Shown here piece after piece: positions 49,294-57,595 of a stretch of DNA of 64,000 nt. Every line of letters begins with the position of its first letter. The first letter of the stretch is position 1. The translations under genes were made by a program, and so were the position numbers. Source of the stretch: Candidatus Endomicrobiellum agilis (GTDB lineage Bacteria > Elusimicrobiota > Endomicrobiia > Endomicrobiales > Endomicrobiaceae); assembly GCA_020328155.1 (NCBI GenBank), contig JAIXMX010000005.1, positions 1 through 64,000 on the forward strand. The letters are read 5' to 3'. The notes below the pieces were generated by a model. It searched no databases and had not been told where the DNA came from. It saw only the letters and a program-made list of their open reading frames with translations.

Positions 49294-50127
49294 TTACACG
49301 CCTGAATACGCCTGAAATCCTCCGTCCACCGCAATAATGCTGCCTGTGACAAAGCCTGATGCGTCTTCGTCGCAAAGCCATGAAAGCACGCCGAATAAAT
49401 CGCGCGGTTCGCCGAAACGCTTCATGGGCGTATTGGCAATAACTTTATTGGATCTGGGAGTGAGCGAACCGTCGGGATTTGTTAAAAGCGCTCTGTTTTG
49501 ATTTGTCAAGAAAAATCCGGGCGCTACGGCGTTTACGCGCAGTCCGTGTTCCGCAAAATGCACCGCGAGCCATTTTGTATAATTGTCAATCGCCGCTTTT
49601 GCCGCAGCGTAACCGAGAACTTTTGTCATCGGAGTTTGCGCCGCCATGCTTGAAAAGTTTATAATCGTGGCGCCTTTTACGCCGAGCATGCGTTTTGCGA
49701 AAATTTGCGTGACGAGAAACGTTCCAAGAAAATTTACCGCGAAAACTTTTTCTACTTCTTTTGAATCCAAATCAAAAAAGGAACAGACGTCCGGGTTATT
49801 TAAATCTTCAGGTTTGAAAATTTCGTTTGTGGTATTGGCGTTGGGCATATTGCCGCCGGCGCCATTTATAAGGATGTGGTACTGCCCGAAATCTCTATAT
49901 ATCTGTTCTTCCGTTTTGGCAAGATTTTCTTTATCAAGCACGTCGCAAGCGTACGCTTTTGCAGCGCCGCCTGCAGAGTTGATTTCGTCCGCGGTATGCC
50001 GGGCGTGTTTAATATCCCTACTTAAAGCGGCTATTTTGACGCCTTTTGAAGCTAATTCTTTTGCGTAAGCGCTGAGCAACACGCCGCCGGCGCCGGTTAT
50101 GACAGCCACCTTTTTGTTCCACTCCAT
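49294..50127 (-). CDS. uxuB: SDR-family fructuronate reductase (D-mannonate oxidoreductase)
   Basis: 277 residues; short-chain dehydrogenase with VITGAGGVL near the N-terminus (Gly-rich NAD site), NGAGG, and the catalytic Ser...Tyr-x3-Lys (FSSMAAQ...GYAAAKAA). This is the SDR type of mannonate oxidoreductase found in Firmicutes and others, not the long-chain UxuB of E. coli. It overlaps the end of uxuA by 31 bp, and the GGGGGGAG ribosome site lies within uxuA. Reduces fructuronate to mannonate. Substrate inferred from operon. Confidence 0.88.
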   Translation of the reverse strand: MEWNKKVAVITGAGGVLLSAYAKELASKGVKIAALSRDIKHARHTADEINSAGGAAKAYACDVLDKENLAKTEEQIYRDFGQYHILINGAGGNMPNANTTNEIFKPEDLNNPDVCSFFDLDSKEVEKVFAVNFLGTFLVTQIFAKRMLGVKGATIINFSSMAAQTPMTKVLGYAAAKAAIDNYTKWLAVHFAEHGLRVNAVAPGFFLTNQNRALLTNPDGSLTPRSNKVIANTPMKRFGEPRDLFGVLSWLCDEDASGFVTGSIIAVDGGFQAYSGV

Positions 50128-51209
50128 ACTCCCCCCTTTTGAACGTTTGATATTTTTTCAAAGGCGTCCCATAATCCAAATATGTACATTATACCGAGAG
50201 ATCTGTCGTATAAACCATATCCGGGTCGGGGTTTTTCGTCCCATATATGCCGCCCGTGATCGGGACGAACATAATACTTATAGCCTATATCGTGGTATGC
50301 CTTTACAATTTCTGTTATGTCAAGCGAACCATCGGAAGTTTTATGAGAAGTTTCTGTAAAATCGCCGTTTTCAAAATGCCGGATATTGCGTATATGCGCA
50401 AAATATATTCTGTCGCCGAACTCCCGCACCATAGCCGCGACATCATTTTTTATACAGGAGCCTAGCGACCCGCTGCACAGCGTGAGTCCGTTTGAGGGAT
50501 TGTCAACAAGGTTTAGAAATTTTTTGATGTTGTCCCTGCAGGTTATTATGCGCGGAAGACCGAATATACTCCAAGGAGGATCGTCGGGATGTATTGCCAT
50601 TTTTATGCCGCTTTCCTGCGCGGCAGGAATAATTTCCTGCAAAAAATATTTCAAATTTTCCCAAAGCTCATCCTCTTTCACGCCCTCGTATGCTTTAAAA
50701 AGTTCTTTTATTTTTGAAAGTCTCTCCGGCTCCCATCCGGGCATTGTCAAAAGTCCTTCTTGTTTTGACATCTGCTCCAAAAACTCAATTGGGTTTATGC
50801 TGTCCACCTTAGCTTTTTCATAGAAAAGCGCTGTGGAACCGTCGGACTGCGGTTTGTACAAGTCGGTGCGCGTCCAATCAAAAACCGGCATAAAGTTATA
50901 ACATACGACTTTTACGCCGGCTCTGCCGAGATTTTTGAGTGTGTCTTTATAATTTTCTATATATTTTTTTCGCGATGGAAGACCAAGCTTGATATCTTCG
51001 TGAACGTTGACGCTTTCCACAACGTCCGTATTGAAATTGTATTTTGCGGCTTGCGCTTTAACTTCTTCAATGCGCGCGATAGGCCAGCATTCCCCTGCCG
51101 GTATGTCATGCAATGCCCATACTACACCTTCGACGCCGGGTATCTGCCTTATATGTCTCAGTGGTATAGTATCGACATTTTCTCCGTACCACCTAAAAGT
51201 CATTTTCAT
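50097..51209 (-). CDS. uxuA: D-mannonate dehydratase
   Basis: 370 residues; xylose-isomerase-like barrel starting MTFRWYGENVDTIPLRHIRQ, with WALHDIPAGE, VVCYNFMPVFDWTRTDL, MAIHPDDPPWSIFG, and HIRNI...YYVRPDHGRH. Dehydrates mannonate to 2-keto-3-deoxygluconate using Fe2+/Mn2+. Three bases after kdgK; overlaps the SDR gene downstream. Confidence 0.97.
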   Translation of the reverse strand: MKMTFRWYGENVDTIPLRHIRQIPGVEGVVWALHDIPAGECWPIARIEEVKAQAAKYNFNTDVVESVNVHEDIKLGLPSRKKYIENYKDTLKNLGRAGVKVVCYNFMPVFDWTRTDLYKPQSDGSTALFYEKAKVDSINPIEFLEQMSKQEGLLTMPGWEPERLSKIKELFKAYEGVKEDELWENLKYFLQEIIPAAQESGIKMAIHPDDPPWSIFGLPRIITCRDNIKKFLNLVDNPSNGLTLCSGSLGSCIKNDVAAMVREFGDRIYFAHIRNIRHFENGDFTETSHKTSDGSLDITEIVKAYHDIGYKYYVRPDHGRHIWDEKPRPGYGLYDRSLGIMYIFGLWDAFEKISNVQKGGVWSGTKRWLS

Positions 51210-51212
51210 ACG

Positions 51213-52238
51213 TTACCTCTCTACGCGCCCAGAAGCGTTGCCGCCGGCGAGTTTTTTGACCTCGTCAAGCGAAACTTGGTTATAATCTCCTTCTATACTG
51301 TGTTTTAAGCAGCTTGCCGCAACCGCAAATTCTATTGCTTCCTGACCTGCATATCCGTTTATTAAGGAATATATCAGTCCCGCGCCGAAAGAATCGCCTC
51401 CGCCTACGCGGTCGACAATATGAACCAGATACTCTTTACTGAAGAAGAAATCATTGCCGTCGTAAAGCATAGCCGCCCAACGGTTATCGCTGGCGGAAAT
51501 AGAACTTCTAAGCGTTATTGCCACTTTTGAGAAATTAAATCTTGCCTTTAATTCCTGCGCCACTTCTTTATAGCCTTCATGGTTGACTTTGCCGGCGGCT
51601 ATGTCTGTGTGTTTTGCTTTTATGCCAAAGACATCTCCCGCGTCTTCTTCATTTGCTATACAGACATTTACATATTTGCAGATATCGCCCATAACTTTGC
51701 CGGCTTTCTCTTTAGACCAGAGTTTATTCCGGTAGTTCAAATCGCAGCTTATAGTGATGTTTCTTTCTTTGGCATATTTGCAGGCTTCAAGGCATATTTC
51801 GGCGATATTGTCGCTTAACGCAGGCGTAATGCCCGTGAAGTGGAACCACTGAGCGTCTTCAAAAATTTTATTCCAATTAAAATCTTCTTTTGACGCCGCG
51901 GACACGGACGATCCCGCTCTGTCGTAAATAACTTTAGATGGACGCTGGCTTGCGCCCTTTTCTAAAAAGTATATGCCGACGCGATCCCCGCCGCGCGCTA
52001 TAAAAGAGGTGTCAACGCCGTATTTTCTTAAAGAATTTATGCCTGCCTGTCCGATTTCGTGTTTAGGCATTTTGCTTACAAAGGCTGCTTTCAGTCCAAA
52101 ATTTGACAGAGAAACGGAAACGTTCGCCTCGCCGCCTCCGTAAGCGGCGCCGTATCTGTCAGCTTGTGAAAAACGATAGTATCCTTCCGGCGCAAGTCTA
52201 AGCATCAACTCTCCGAATGTTATTACTTTCTTTGACAT
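51213..52238 (-). CDS. kdgK: 2-keto-3-deoxygluconate kinase
   Basis: 341 residues; PfkB sugar kinase with GGGEANVSVSLSNFGL... near the N-terminus and the catalytic/anion-hole motif DRVGGGDSFGAGLIYSL. WFHFTGITPALSDN and the tandem arrangement with uxuA and eda fix the substrate as KDG. Produces KDPG for the aldolase encoded just upstream. Confidence 0.95.
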   Translation of the reverse strand: MSKKVITFGELMLRLAPEGYYRFSQADRYGAAYGGGEANVSVSLSNFGLKAAFVSKMPKHEIGQAGINSLRKYGVDTSFIARGGDRVGIYFLEKGASQRPSKVIYDRAGSSVSAASKEDFNWNKIFEDAQWFHFTGITPALSDNIAEICLEACKYAKERNITISCDLNYRNKLWSKEKAGKVMGDICKYVNVCIANEEDAGDVFGIKAKHTDIAAGKVNHEGYKEVAQELKARFNFSKVAITLRSSISASDNRWAAMLYDGNDFFFSKEYLVHIVDRVGGGDSFGAGLIYSLINGYAGQEAIEFAVAASCLKHSIEGDYNQVSLDEVKKLAGGNASGRVER

Positions 52239-52256
52239 TTCAAATCTCCGTTTAAA

Positions 52257-53222
52257 TTATTTTTTCTCGACAAGATGAACGGCAAAATTCCCAATCTCTT
52301 CCTTGAGATATATAGTGCGTAGATTGCCTGCCTCATCGTACGAAGCAGTCTCCTCGTTAAATGCGGCGCCGGCTTTCTTCAGATAATATACTGCGCGCGT
52401 TACGCTGTTTGTGCCTATGGCTATATGTCCGTTTTTACCTAAAAATTGTTTTTTCATCACCTCTACCCCGGAACCGGCAAAAAAGGAGATGGAATGTTCT
52501 TTCTTTGTAAAACCGAACAAAGTTTCAAATGCGCTTGCTGTTTTATCCGCGGAAGCCGCGTCCGGCGTATTAATACCTACGTGCTTTATTTCAAAGCCGA
52601 GCATAGTGTGCAGAGCTTCTTTACTTAACTTTGTAATGGTTTCATAGCTGCCGTTTTTGAGCAAGTCCTTGCCGACCATCCAGCTTCCGCCGCAGGCAAT
52701 AACTTTATTAAATGAGAGATATGTGTTCAAATTTTTTATGTTAATCCCGCCCGTCGGCATAAATTTTATGTTTTTATAAGGCGCGGACATCGCTTTAATC
52801 ATATCGATTCCGCCGGCGGCTTCCGCCGGGAAGAATTTGACGACTTCAAGTTTAGACTTCAATGCGGTTTCTATATCGCTCGGCGTCGCGCATCCTGGAA
52901 TTATCGTAATACCTTTACCAACGCAGTATTCTACAATTTTATGGTTCAGTCCCGGACTCACTATAAATTTAGCGCCGGCGGCAACGGCTCTGTCAACCTG
53001 TTCGACGGTTAAAACCGTGCCGGCGCCGACAAGCATTTCCGGCATTTCCTTTGAGATAATTTTTATTGATTCTTCTGCGGCTGCAGTTCTAAAAGTCACT
53101 TCCGCGCATCCTATGCCGCCCTCATAAAGCGCTCTTGCAACAGGCAAAGCCTGCTGTATATCGTCAATTACGACGACCGGCACTATTCCGATATTGGAAA
53201 TTTCCGTCAAAAATTTATTCAT
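52257..53222 (-). CDS. eda: KDPG/KHG aldolase fused to a VOC (glyoxalase-like) domain
   Basis: 321 residues, about 110 more than ordinary Eda. Residues 1-205 are a complete class I aldolase (GCAEVTFRT, VGAGTVL, FIVSPG, KFFPAEAAGG, PTGGI). From about 210 a second domain begins (KHVGINTPDAASADKTASAF) with glyoxalase/VOC features and ends FAVHLVEKK. Aldolase splits KDPG into pyruvate and glyceraldehyde-3-phosphate; the VOC part may be structural or act on an aldehyde. First gene of the operon. Confidence 0.93.
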   Translation of the reverse strand: MNKFLTEISNIGIVPVVVIDDIQQALPVARALYEGGIGCAEVTFRTAAAEESIKIISKEMPEMLVGAGTVLTVEQVDRAVAAGAKFIVSPGLNHKIVEYCVGKGITIIPGCATPSDIETALKSKLEVVKFFPAEAAGGIDMIKAMSAPYKNIKFMPTGGINIKNLNTYLSFNKVIACGGSWMVGKDLLKNGSYETITKLSKEALHTMLGFEIKHVGINTPDAASADKTASAFETLFGFTKKEHSISFFAGSGVEVMKKQFLGKNGHIAIGTNSVTRAVYYLKKAGAAFNEETASYDEAGNLRTIYLKEEIGNFAVHLVEKK

Positions 53223-53292
53223 TATTCAGCTCCTAATTGCGATTGCAAAAAGATAAAAAAACTCTCTCATTCTGTTATTTCAACTATAGTTA

Positions 53293-53376
53293 AACAACTT
53301 TTAATTGAAAAATGCAAGTATTGATTATCATCTAAATAATATGTTCCGCCCGTCTTTTCAAAAATTAAAAGTTGTT
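53293..53376. promoter_or_regulatory. Spaced 14-bp inverted repeat upstream of the hexuronate operon
   Basis: AACAACTTTTAATT (53293-53306) and its exact reverse complement AATTAAAAGTTGTT (53363-53376) flank a 56-bp loop in the region between eda and tRNA-Arg. A small palindrome AACTATAGTT (53282-53291) adjoins the left arm. Placement fits a paired operator, for example for a hexuronate-responsive repressor, but no regulator gene is in the window. Confidence 0.4.
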
Positions 53377-53440
53377 GTCGCCGATTTGCCAGCAATTATA
53401 GTATTTTGTAAAATTATCCGTCGTTGACTGCGAACAGATT

Positions 53441-53512
53441 GCGCCCGTAGCTTAACGGATAGAGCGCCGGCCTCCGGAGCCGGCAATTCCGGTTCAAATC
53501 CGGACGGGCGCG
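53441..53512 (+). tRNA. tRNA-Arg(CCG)
   Basis: Acceptor GCGCCCG/CGGGCGC, D-arm GCTT...GAGC, anticodon stem CCGGC/GCCGG with loop CTCCGGA (anticodon CCG), T-loop TTCAAAT on a CCGG-containing stem. CCA not encoded. Confidence 0.95.
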
Positions 53513-53653
53513 GTTTTGGTTTATATTTCGTGTTTGCGTTTCTTCAAGTCTCGGGTATGTTTGCGATATTAGGCGGACTTCCTTCTCTCTCTTACTTGAA
53601 CGCCAGAATATTTTGCAAATTGCAAAATAGAACAGAACAAAATAGAACAGAAA

Positions 53654-54535
53654 ATGATTGATTTTGAAAACAATATAGAAAAACTTTATTCAATGATGGA
53701 CAAATGTTCTATATGTCCGAGAAAATGTGCCGCAGATAGAAACAGCGGACAGAAAGGTCTTTGTAATACTGCAGACAAGATATTTATCGCAAGCAGTAAT
53801 ATCCACAGAGGCGAGGAACCGCCGGTAAGCGCAGACAACGGATCTGGAGCGATTTTTTTTTCGAATTGTGTTTTAAATTGCGTTTTTTGTCAGAACTATC
53901 CGATAAGCCAGCTCGGCAACGGAAAAGAAGTGAGCGTTGAAGGTTTAGTTGGTATAATGCTCAACCTTCAAAGCAGAGCCGTTCATAACATAAATTTTGT
54001 TACGCCTACTCATTACAGTGCGCAGATTGTAAAATCCGTACACGCTGCCCGCAAAAAGGGTTTGAAGCTGCCTATACTATATAATTGCAGCGGATATGAA
54101 AATATTGAAACTTTGAAACTTCTTGAAGGCACCGTTGATATATATCTTCCTGACGTAAAATATTCTGATGACGAAACGGCTTTTAAATATTCCGGAGTTA
54201 AGAATTATGTTGAAATAAATCAAATCGCTTTAAAAGAAATGAAAAGGCAAGTCGGCGATTTAACGGTTACCGCTGACGGCGCGGCTCAAAAAGGCGTTAT
54301 TGTAAGACATCTGGTTTTGCCTGGAAATATTGAAAATACCAAAAAAGCTTTAGAGTTCATCGCTAAAGAATTATCAGAAAGTACTTTTGTGAGTTTGATG
54401 TCACAGTATCATACGGCGCATAAATCAAATAATTTTAAAGAGCTGTCGCGCTCCTTAACTAAAGAAGAATACGAAGAAGCGGTAAATTATCTCGAACTGT
54501 TAAATCTAGAGAACGGATGGGTGCAGAATTTATAG
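53654..54535 (+). CDS. Radical-SAM protein, pyruvate-formate-lyase-activase-like
   Basis: 293 residues. Radical-SAM cluster motif Cys-x3-Cys-x2-Cys in NCVLNCVFCQNYPIS (about residue 72) after an N-terminal Cys-rich segment (CSICPRKCAADRN) that could hold a second cluster. ILYNCSGYENIETL and VDIYLPDVKYSDDE follow. Belongs to the COG1313 branch of putative activating enzymes; the glycyl-radical or other target is unknown. Lies alone after tRNA-Arg. Confidence 0.88.
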   Translation: MIDFENNIEKLYSMMDKCSICPRKCAADRNSGQKGLCNTADKIFIASSNIHRGEEPPVSADNGSGAIFFSNCVLNCVFCQNYPISQLGNGKEVSVEGLVGIMLNLQSRAVHNINFVTPTHYSAQIVKSVHAARKKGLKLPILYNCSGYENIETLKLLEGTVDIYLPDVKYSDDETAFKYSGVKNYVEINQIALKEMKRQVGDLTVTADGAAQKGVIVRHLVLPGNIENTKKALEFIAKELSESTFVSLMSQYHTAHKSNNFKELSRSLTKEEYEEAVNYLELLNLENGWVQNL

Positions 54536-54585
54536 CAGTACGCGTCTAACCCCTTTATACTTTATTATAGAACAAAATGGATATA

Positions 54586-54620
54586 GCTAAGGTTGCCATT
54601 TGAAATAAGATTTATAATAT
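54586..54620 (+). repeat. Solitary degenerate CRISPR repeat
   Basis: 35 bp that match the GTTAGGG-oriented 36-nt repeat of the 1-569 array at about 31 positions: GCTAAGGTTGCCATTTGAAA followed by TAAGATTTATAATAT (four substitutions and one missing T). No second repeat is found at 30-nt spacing on either side. It may be an array relic, a stray integration or an anti-repeat; no tracrRNA-like hairpins or terminator could be made out. Confidence 0.7.
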
Positions 54621-54991
54621 ATCAACTCTTAATACCACTGGTGTACGTCAGAATTTGATTAATTTTATCGTCCATAAAAAAGCAAATTATGATTTTCAAG
54701 AAGATGGTTTTATTATGGCTTGTATCACGCCTGTTTACATGACAAACATAAGAACAGGTTCAAATGATGGTTTGTCCATGTAAACATTGTTTCCCATGTT
54801 GTATGCGGCGGACGTCCGAATGGGCTTGGCGTATTGATAATGAAGCTCAAATACGCGAGAGGAACTTATTTTTAACTTTGACTTATAATAACCTCTGCCC
54901 GAGTGTTCGCCTTGGCGGGAAAAGGATATATAGCTTTTTTTGACAGATTGAGGAAAGATTTCCTACTATACTAAGTTAAGATGCTTTTGCG
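54621..54991. other. Decayed interval before the detached ACNase domain
   Basis: A short plus-strand frame (KANYDFQEDGFIMACITPVY) is protein-like but has neither good start nor known family. The rest is empty. Homology to the 35-kb RloC-like gene begins only at about 55017. Confidence 0.35.
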
Positions 54992-54997
54992 GTGAAT

Positions 54998-55393
54998 ATG
55001 GTAACAAGGTTTGGACGACCTTATTATATTAGTCATTTATTAAATATTTACAATATTGCAAAAAATCATGGAAGTCCAAATCATACAACTGCAAACTCTA
55101 TCCGGCATATTATTGAAACATTAACATATTTTCAAAATATACTGACTTCAACTGATGATGTTAGCAATTATATAGAAACCAATTTCTCCAATGATAAAAA
55201 TTTGCATACAGCGATACATGATTTATCTCACGGGGCTTGGAGAAGCGAACAGTCGCCAATTCATCCTGACCGCTATGTTAATATCTGTAAAGCAATAGCA
55301 ATAATAGACCATATTGAAAAAAAATATGAAGGACAAATAGACTATTGTAAAACAGTCTGTGATAATCAGATTCTTGGTGAAAATTATAATTAA
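54998..55393 (+). pseudogene. Detached C-terminal (putative ACNase) domain of the RloC-like ATPase
   Basis: 131 codons from ATG 54998 (an in-frame GTG is at 54992). From PYYISHLLNIYNIAKNHGSP on, it is about 90% identical to the last ~125 residues of the protein at 35188-37488, and it keeps the Arg-x3-Glu (RHIIE) and His (LSHG) residues. The entire ATPase and coiled-coil part is missing. The frame is intact, so a small protein could be made, but a regulator-free nuclease would be expected to be toxic or inert. Most likely a deletion relic. Confidence 0.7.
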
Positions 55394-55471
55394 ACTTTCC
55401 TGCAAAACAGATTATATGCCGGGAGAATGTGCAAAAAGATTAAAAATTAGTTGCGCAAGAGATATTATATA

Positions 55472-55657
55472 ATGGAAATATTAACTGCTGTTGAAGTTGG
55501 CAAGAAATTGAATATCCCGAGATCATTGCTATATTATTTGATGAATACAGGGAAAATATCCTTGCCTGACAAAAAATCAGCTGTACTACTATTTGGACGA
55601 CTCAAGTTAGCAAATAACTACGGCAAAAAGCGGAGGTTTTATGCAGAATTTCTCTAA
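55472..55657 (+). CDS. Small helix-turn-helix protein upstream of mod
   Basis: 61 residues from ATG 55472 (a TTG at 55451 is in frame). MEILTAVEVGKKLNIPRSLL and YYLMNTGKISLP resemble the N-terminal HTH of MerR/excisionase-like DNA-binding proteins. The 3' end overlaps mod by 17 bp. The equivalent segment has been deleted at the 35-kb copy. It may regulate the restriction genes, or be a truncated remnant. Confidence 0.4.
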   Translation: MEILTAVEVGKKLNIPRSLLYYLMNTGKISLPDKKSAVLLFGRLKLANNYGKKRRFYAEFL

Positions 55658-57593
55658 GGAATCATTGAATATTACCAAAGAAAAATTAAACGAGTTTAAA
55701 CGATTATTCCCTGAAGTTTTCAGTGAAGGCAAAGTCGATTTCGAACGCCTCAAATTAATTCTCGGCAAAAATGCATCAATTTCCGACGAAAGATATGTTT
55801 TGAACTGGGAAAACAAAAGAGAAGTGTTTACTGCCATACAAACTACTACGACAAAAACTCTGGGCTTTGCCCCGGAAGAATCTGTTAAACCTGATTTTAC
55901 AGAAAATGTATTTATAGAAGGAGAAAATCTGGAAGTATTAAAAATACTCCAAAAGTCGTACTTCGGCAAAATTAAAATGATATACATAGACCCGCCCTAC
56001 AATACAGGTAGTGATAATTTTATATATCCCGACAAATTTTCAGAAACCAAAGAAGAATACCTCAAAAAAATAAAAGAAAAAGACGAAGAAGGATACTTAC
56101 TTAAAGAAGGATTATTTCACAAGAATTCCAAAGAAAACGGACAGTTTCACAGCAACTGGCTTAACATGATGTATCCAAGATTATTTTTAGCCAAAAACCT
56201 TCTTAAAGACGACGGCGTAATTTTTATATCAATAGATGACAATGAGGTTCACAATCTAAGGCTTCTGATGAACGAAATCTTTGGGGAAGAGAATTTTGTT
56301 TCAGAAATTACATGTCAAAAAAAGACTGGACATTGGAATGTAGAAGCAATTAATACAATTACAGAACACATCATAGTATATTGCAAAAACAAAAGTAAAA
56401 AAAACGAATTGATGAGTTTTTCAAAAAATCCTCACAACTTAGAAAAATATTTAGAAAGATATAAATATAAAGATGAATACATCTCAACAAGAGGAGCTTA
56501 TTATACAGGCAAGCTGAGCATACATAATAATTCTCCTCGAAGAAATTTTGCTATAGAGTGTCCTGACGGAACTTTAACATATCCAAATGGAAGAAAAGAA
56601 AAAATACAAGAAGGCTGGAGTTGGGCATGGAATGAGAAAAGAGTTGAATGGAAGCGAAAAAATAATTTCCTTGAATTTAAAAAATCAAGTAATACAGAGA
56701 GCGGCTGGGATGTATGTTATAAAAACTATCTTAACGTAAATAGTAAAGGAAACCCTGTTGAAAGAGGATATTCACACAAAAATTTAATAGCATTAAATGC
56801 TAACGACACATATGCTATGAAAGAATTGTTTGGTACTGCCATATTTAATCACTCAAAATCTGTTAAACTATTGAAAACTATAATTTCCTTTATAAAATTT
56901 TCATCAAGCGACATTGTTCTAGATTTTTTCGCCGGCTCAGGCACAACGGCGCAGGCTGTTATGGAATTAAATAAAGAAGACAACGGGAACAGAAAATTTA
57001 TATGCGTTCAATTACCAGAAAAAACGAAAGAAAACTCTGAGGCATTTAAAGCCGGATATAAGACAATAGCCGAAATATCTAAAGAACGAATAAGAAGAGC
57101 CGCTAAAAAAATTGAAGCCGAAGTTAAAGAAGAATCATCTGCCACATCTTTCCCTCAAGAGGAGCAGAGGAAAGAATGTACGGATTTAGGATTTAAAGCT
57201 TATAAATTGAAAGAATCCAATTTTAAAATCTGGCGCTGCGATACAATTTCCGACGAAAGAGAATTGGAAAACCTCGCCGACCTGTTTGAATATCCTTTAA
57301 AAGAAGGAACGAAAGCAAAAAACGTACTCTTGGAACTGCTTTTAAAGTTTGGGTATGATCTCAATGTTAAAACAGAAATCATAGAAGTAGACGAAGCTAA
57401 AATTTATGCCGTAAATAACAACGAACTCATAGTTTGTTTAGAAAAGATATCAAATACAATAATTTCAAAAATATTAGAAATCAAACCATCAAGCTGTTTT
57501 ATGCTGGACAGCTTGTTTAAGGGGCAGGACAGTTTTAAAACAAACGTCGTGTTACAGCTGCAAGATGCAGAAATTAATTTAAAAGTGGTGTAA
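55641..57593 (+). CDS. mod: Type III restriction-modification methylase subunit
   Basis: 650 residues, typical for Mod. Beta-class order: motif IV DPPYNTG near residue 116, then the target-recognition region (about 190-400), then motif I DFFAGSGTTAQAV near 430. It adds N6-methyladenine at a short asymmetric site and is needed for Res activity. No simple-sequence tract suggestive of phase variation in the gene. Ribosome site GCGGAGG. Two more copies of its first codons lie at 35.0 and 40.0 kb. Confidence 0.93.
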   Translation: MQNFSKESLNITKEKLNEFKRLFPEVFSEGKVDFERLKLILGKNASISDERYVLNWENKREVFTAIQTTTTKTLGFAPEESVKPDFTENVFIEGENLEVLKILQKSYFGKIKMIYIDPPYNTGSDNFIYPDKFSETKEEYLKKIKEKDEEGYLLKEGLFHKNSKENGQFHSNWLNMMYPRLFLAKNLLKDDGVIFISIDDNEVHNLRLLMNEIFGEENFVSEITCQKKTGHWNVEAINTITEHIIVYCKNKSKKNELMSFSKNPHNLEKYLERYKYKDEYISTRGAYYTGKLSIHNNSPRRNFAIECPDGTLTYPNGRKEKIQEGWSWAWNEKRVEWKRKNNFLEFKKSSNTESGWDVCYKNYLNVNSKGNPVERGYSHKNLIALNANDTYAMKELFGTAIFNHSKSVKLLKTIISFIKFSSSDIVLDFFAGSGTTAQAVMELNKEDNGNRKFICVQLPEKTKENSEAFKAGYKTIAEISKERIRRAAKKIEAEVKEESSATSFPQEEQRKECTDLGFKAYKLKESNFKIWRCDTISDERELENLADLFEYPLKEGTKAKNVLLELLLKFGYDLNVKTEIIEVDEAKIYAVNNNELIVCLEKISNTIISKILEIKPSSCFMLDSLFKGQDSFKTNVVLQLQDAEINLKVV

Positions 57594-57595
57594 AT

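Noticed and set aside
54586-54760. tracrRNA gene at the solitary repeat
   Set aside because: Neither strand shows the expected series of hairpins and T-run terminator next to the anti-repeat, and no cas9 is near.
55019-55393. Calling the 55-kb ACNase fragment an independent toxin gene
   Set aside because: It is explained more simply as the deleted copy of the 35-kb gene; kept as a pseudogene with a separate finding.
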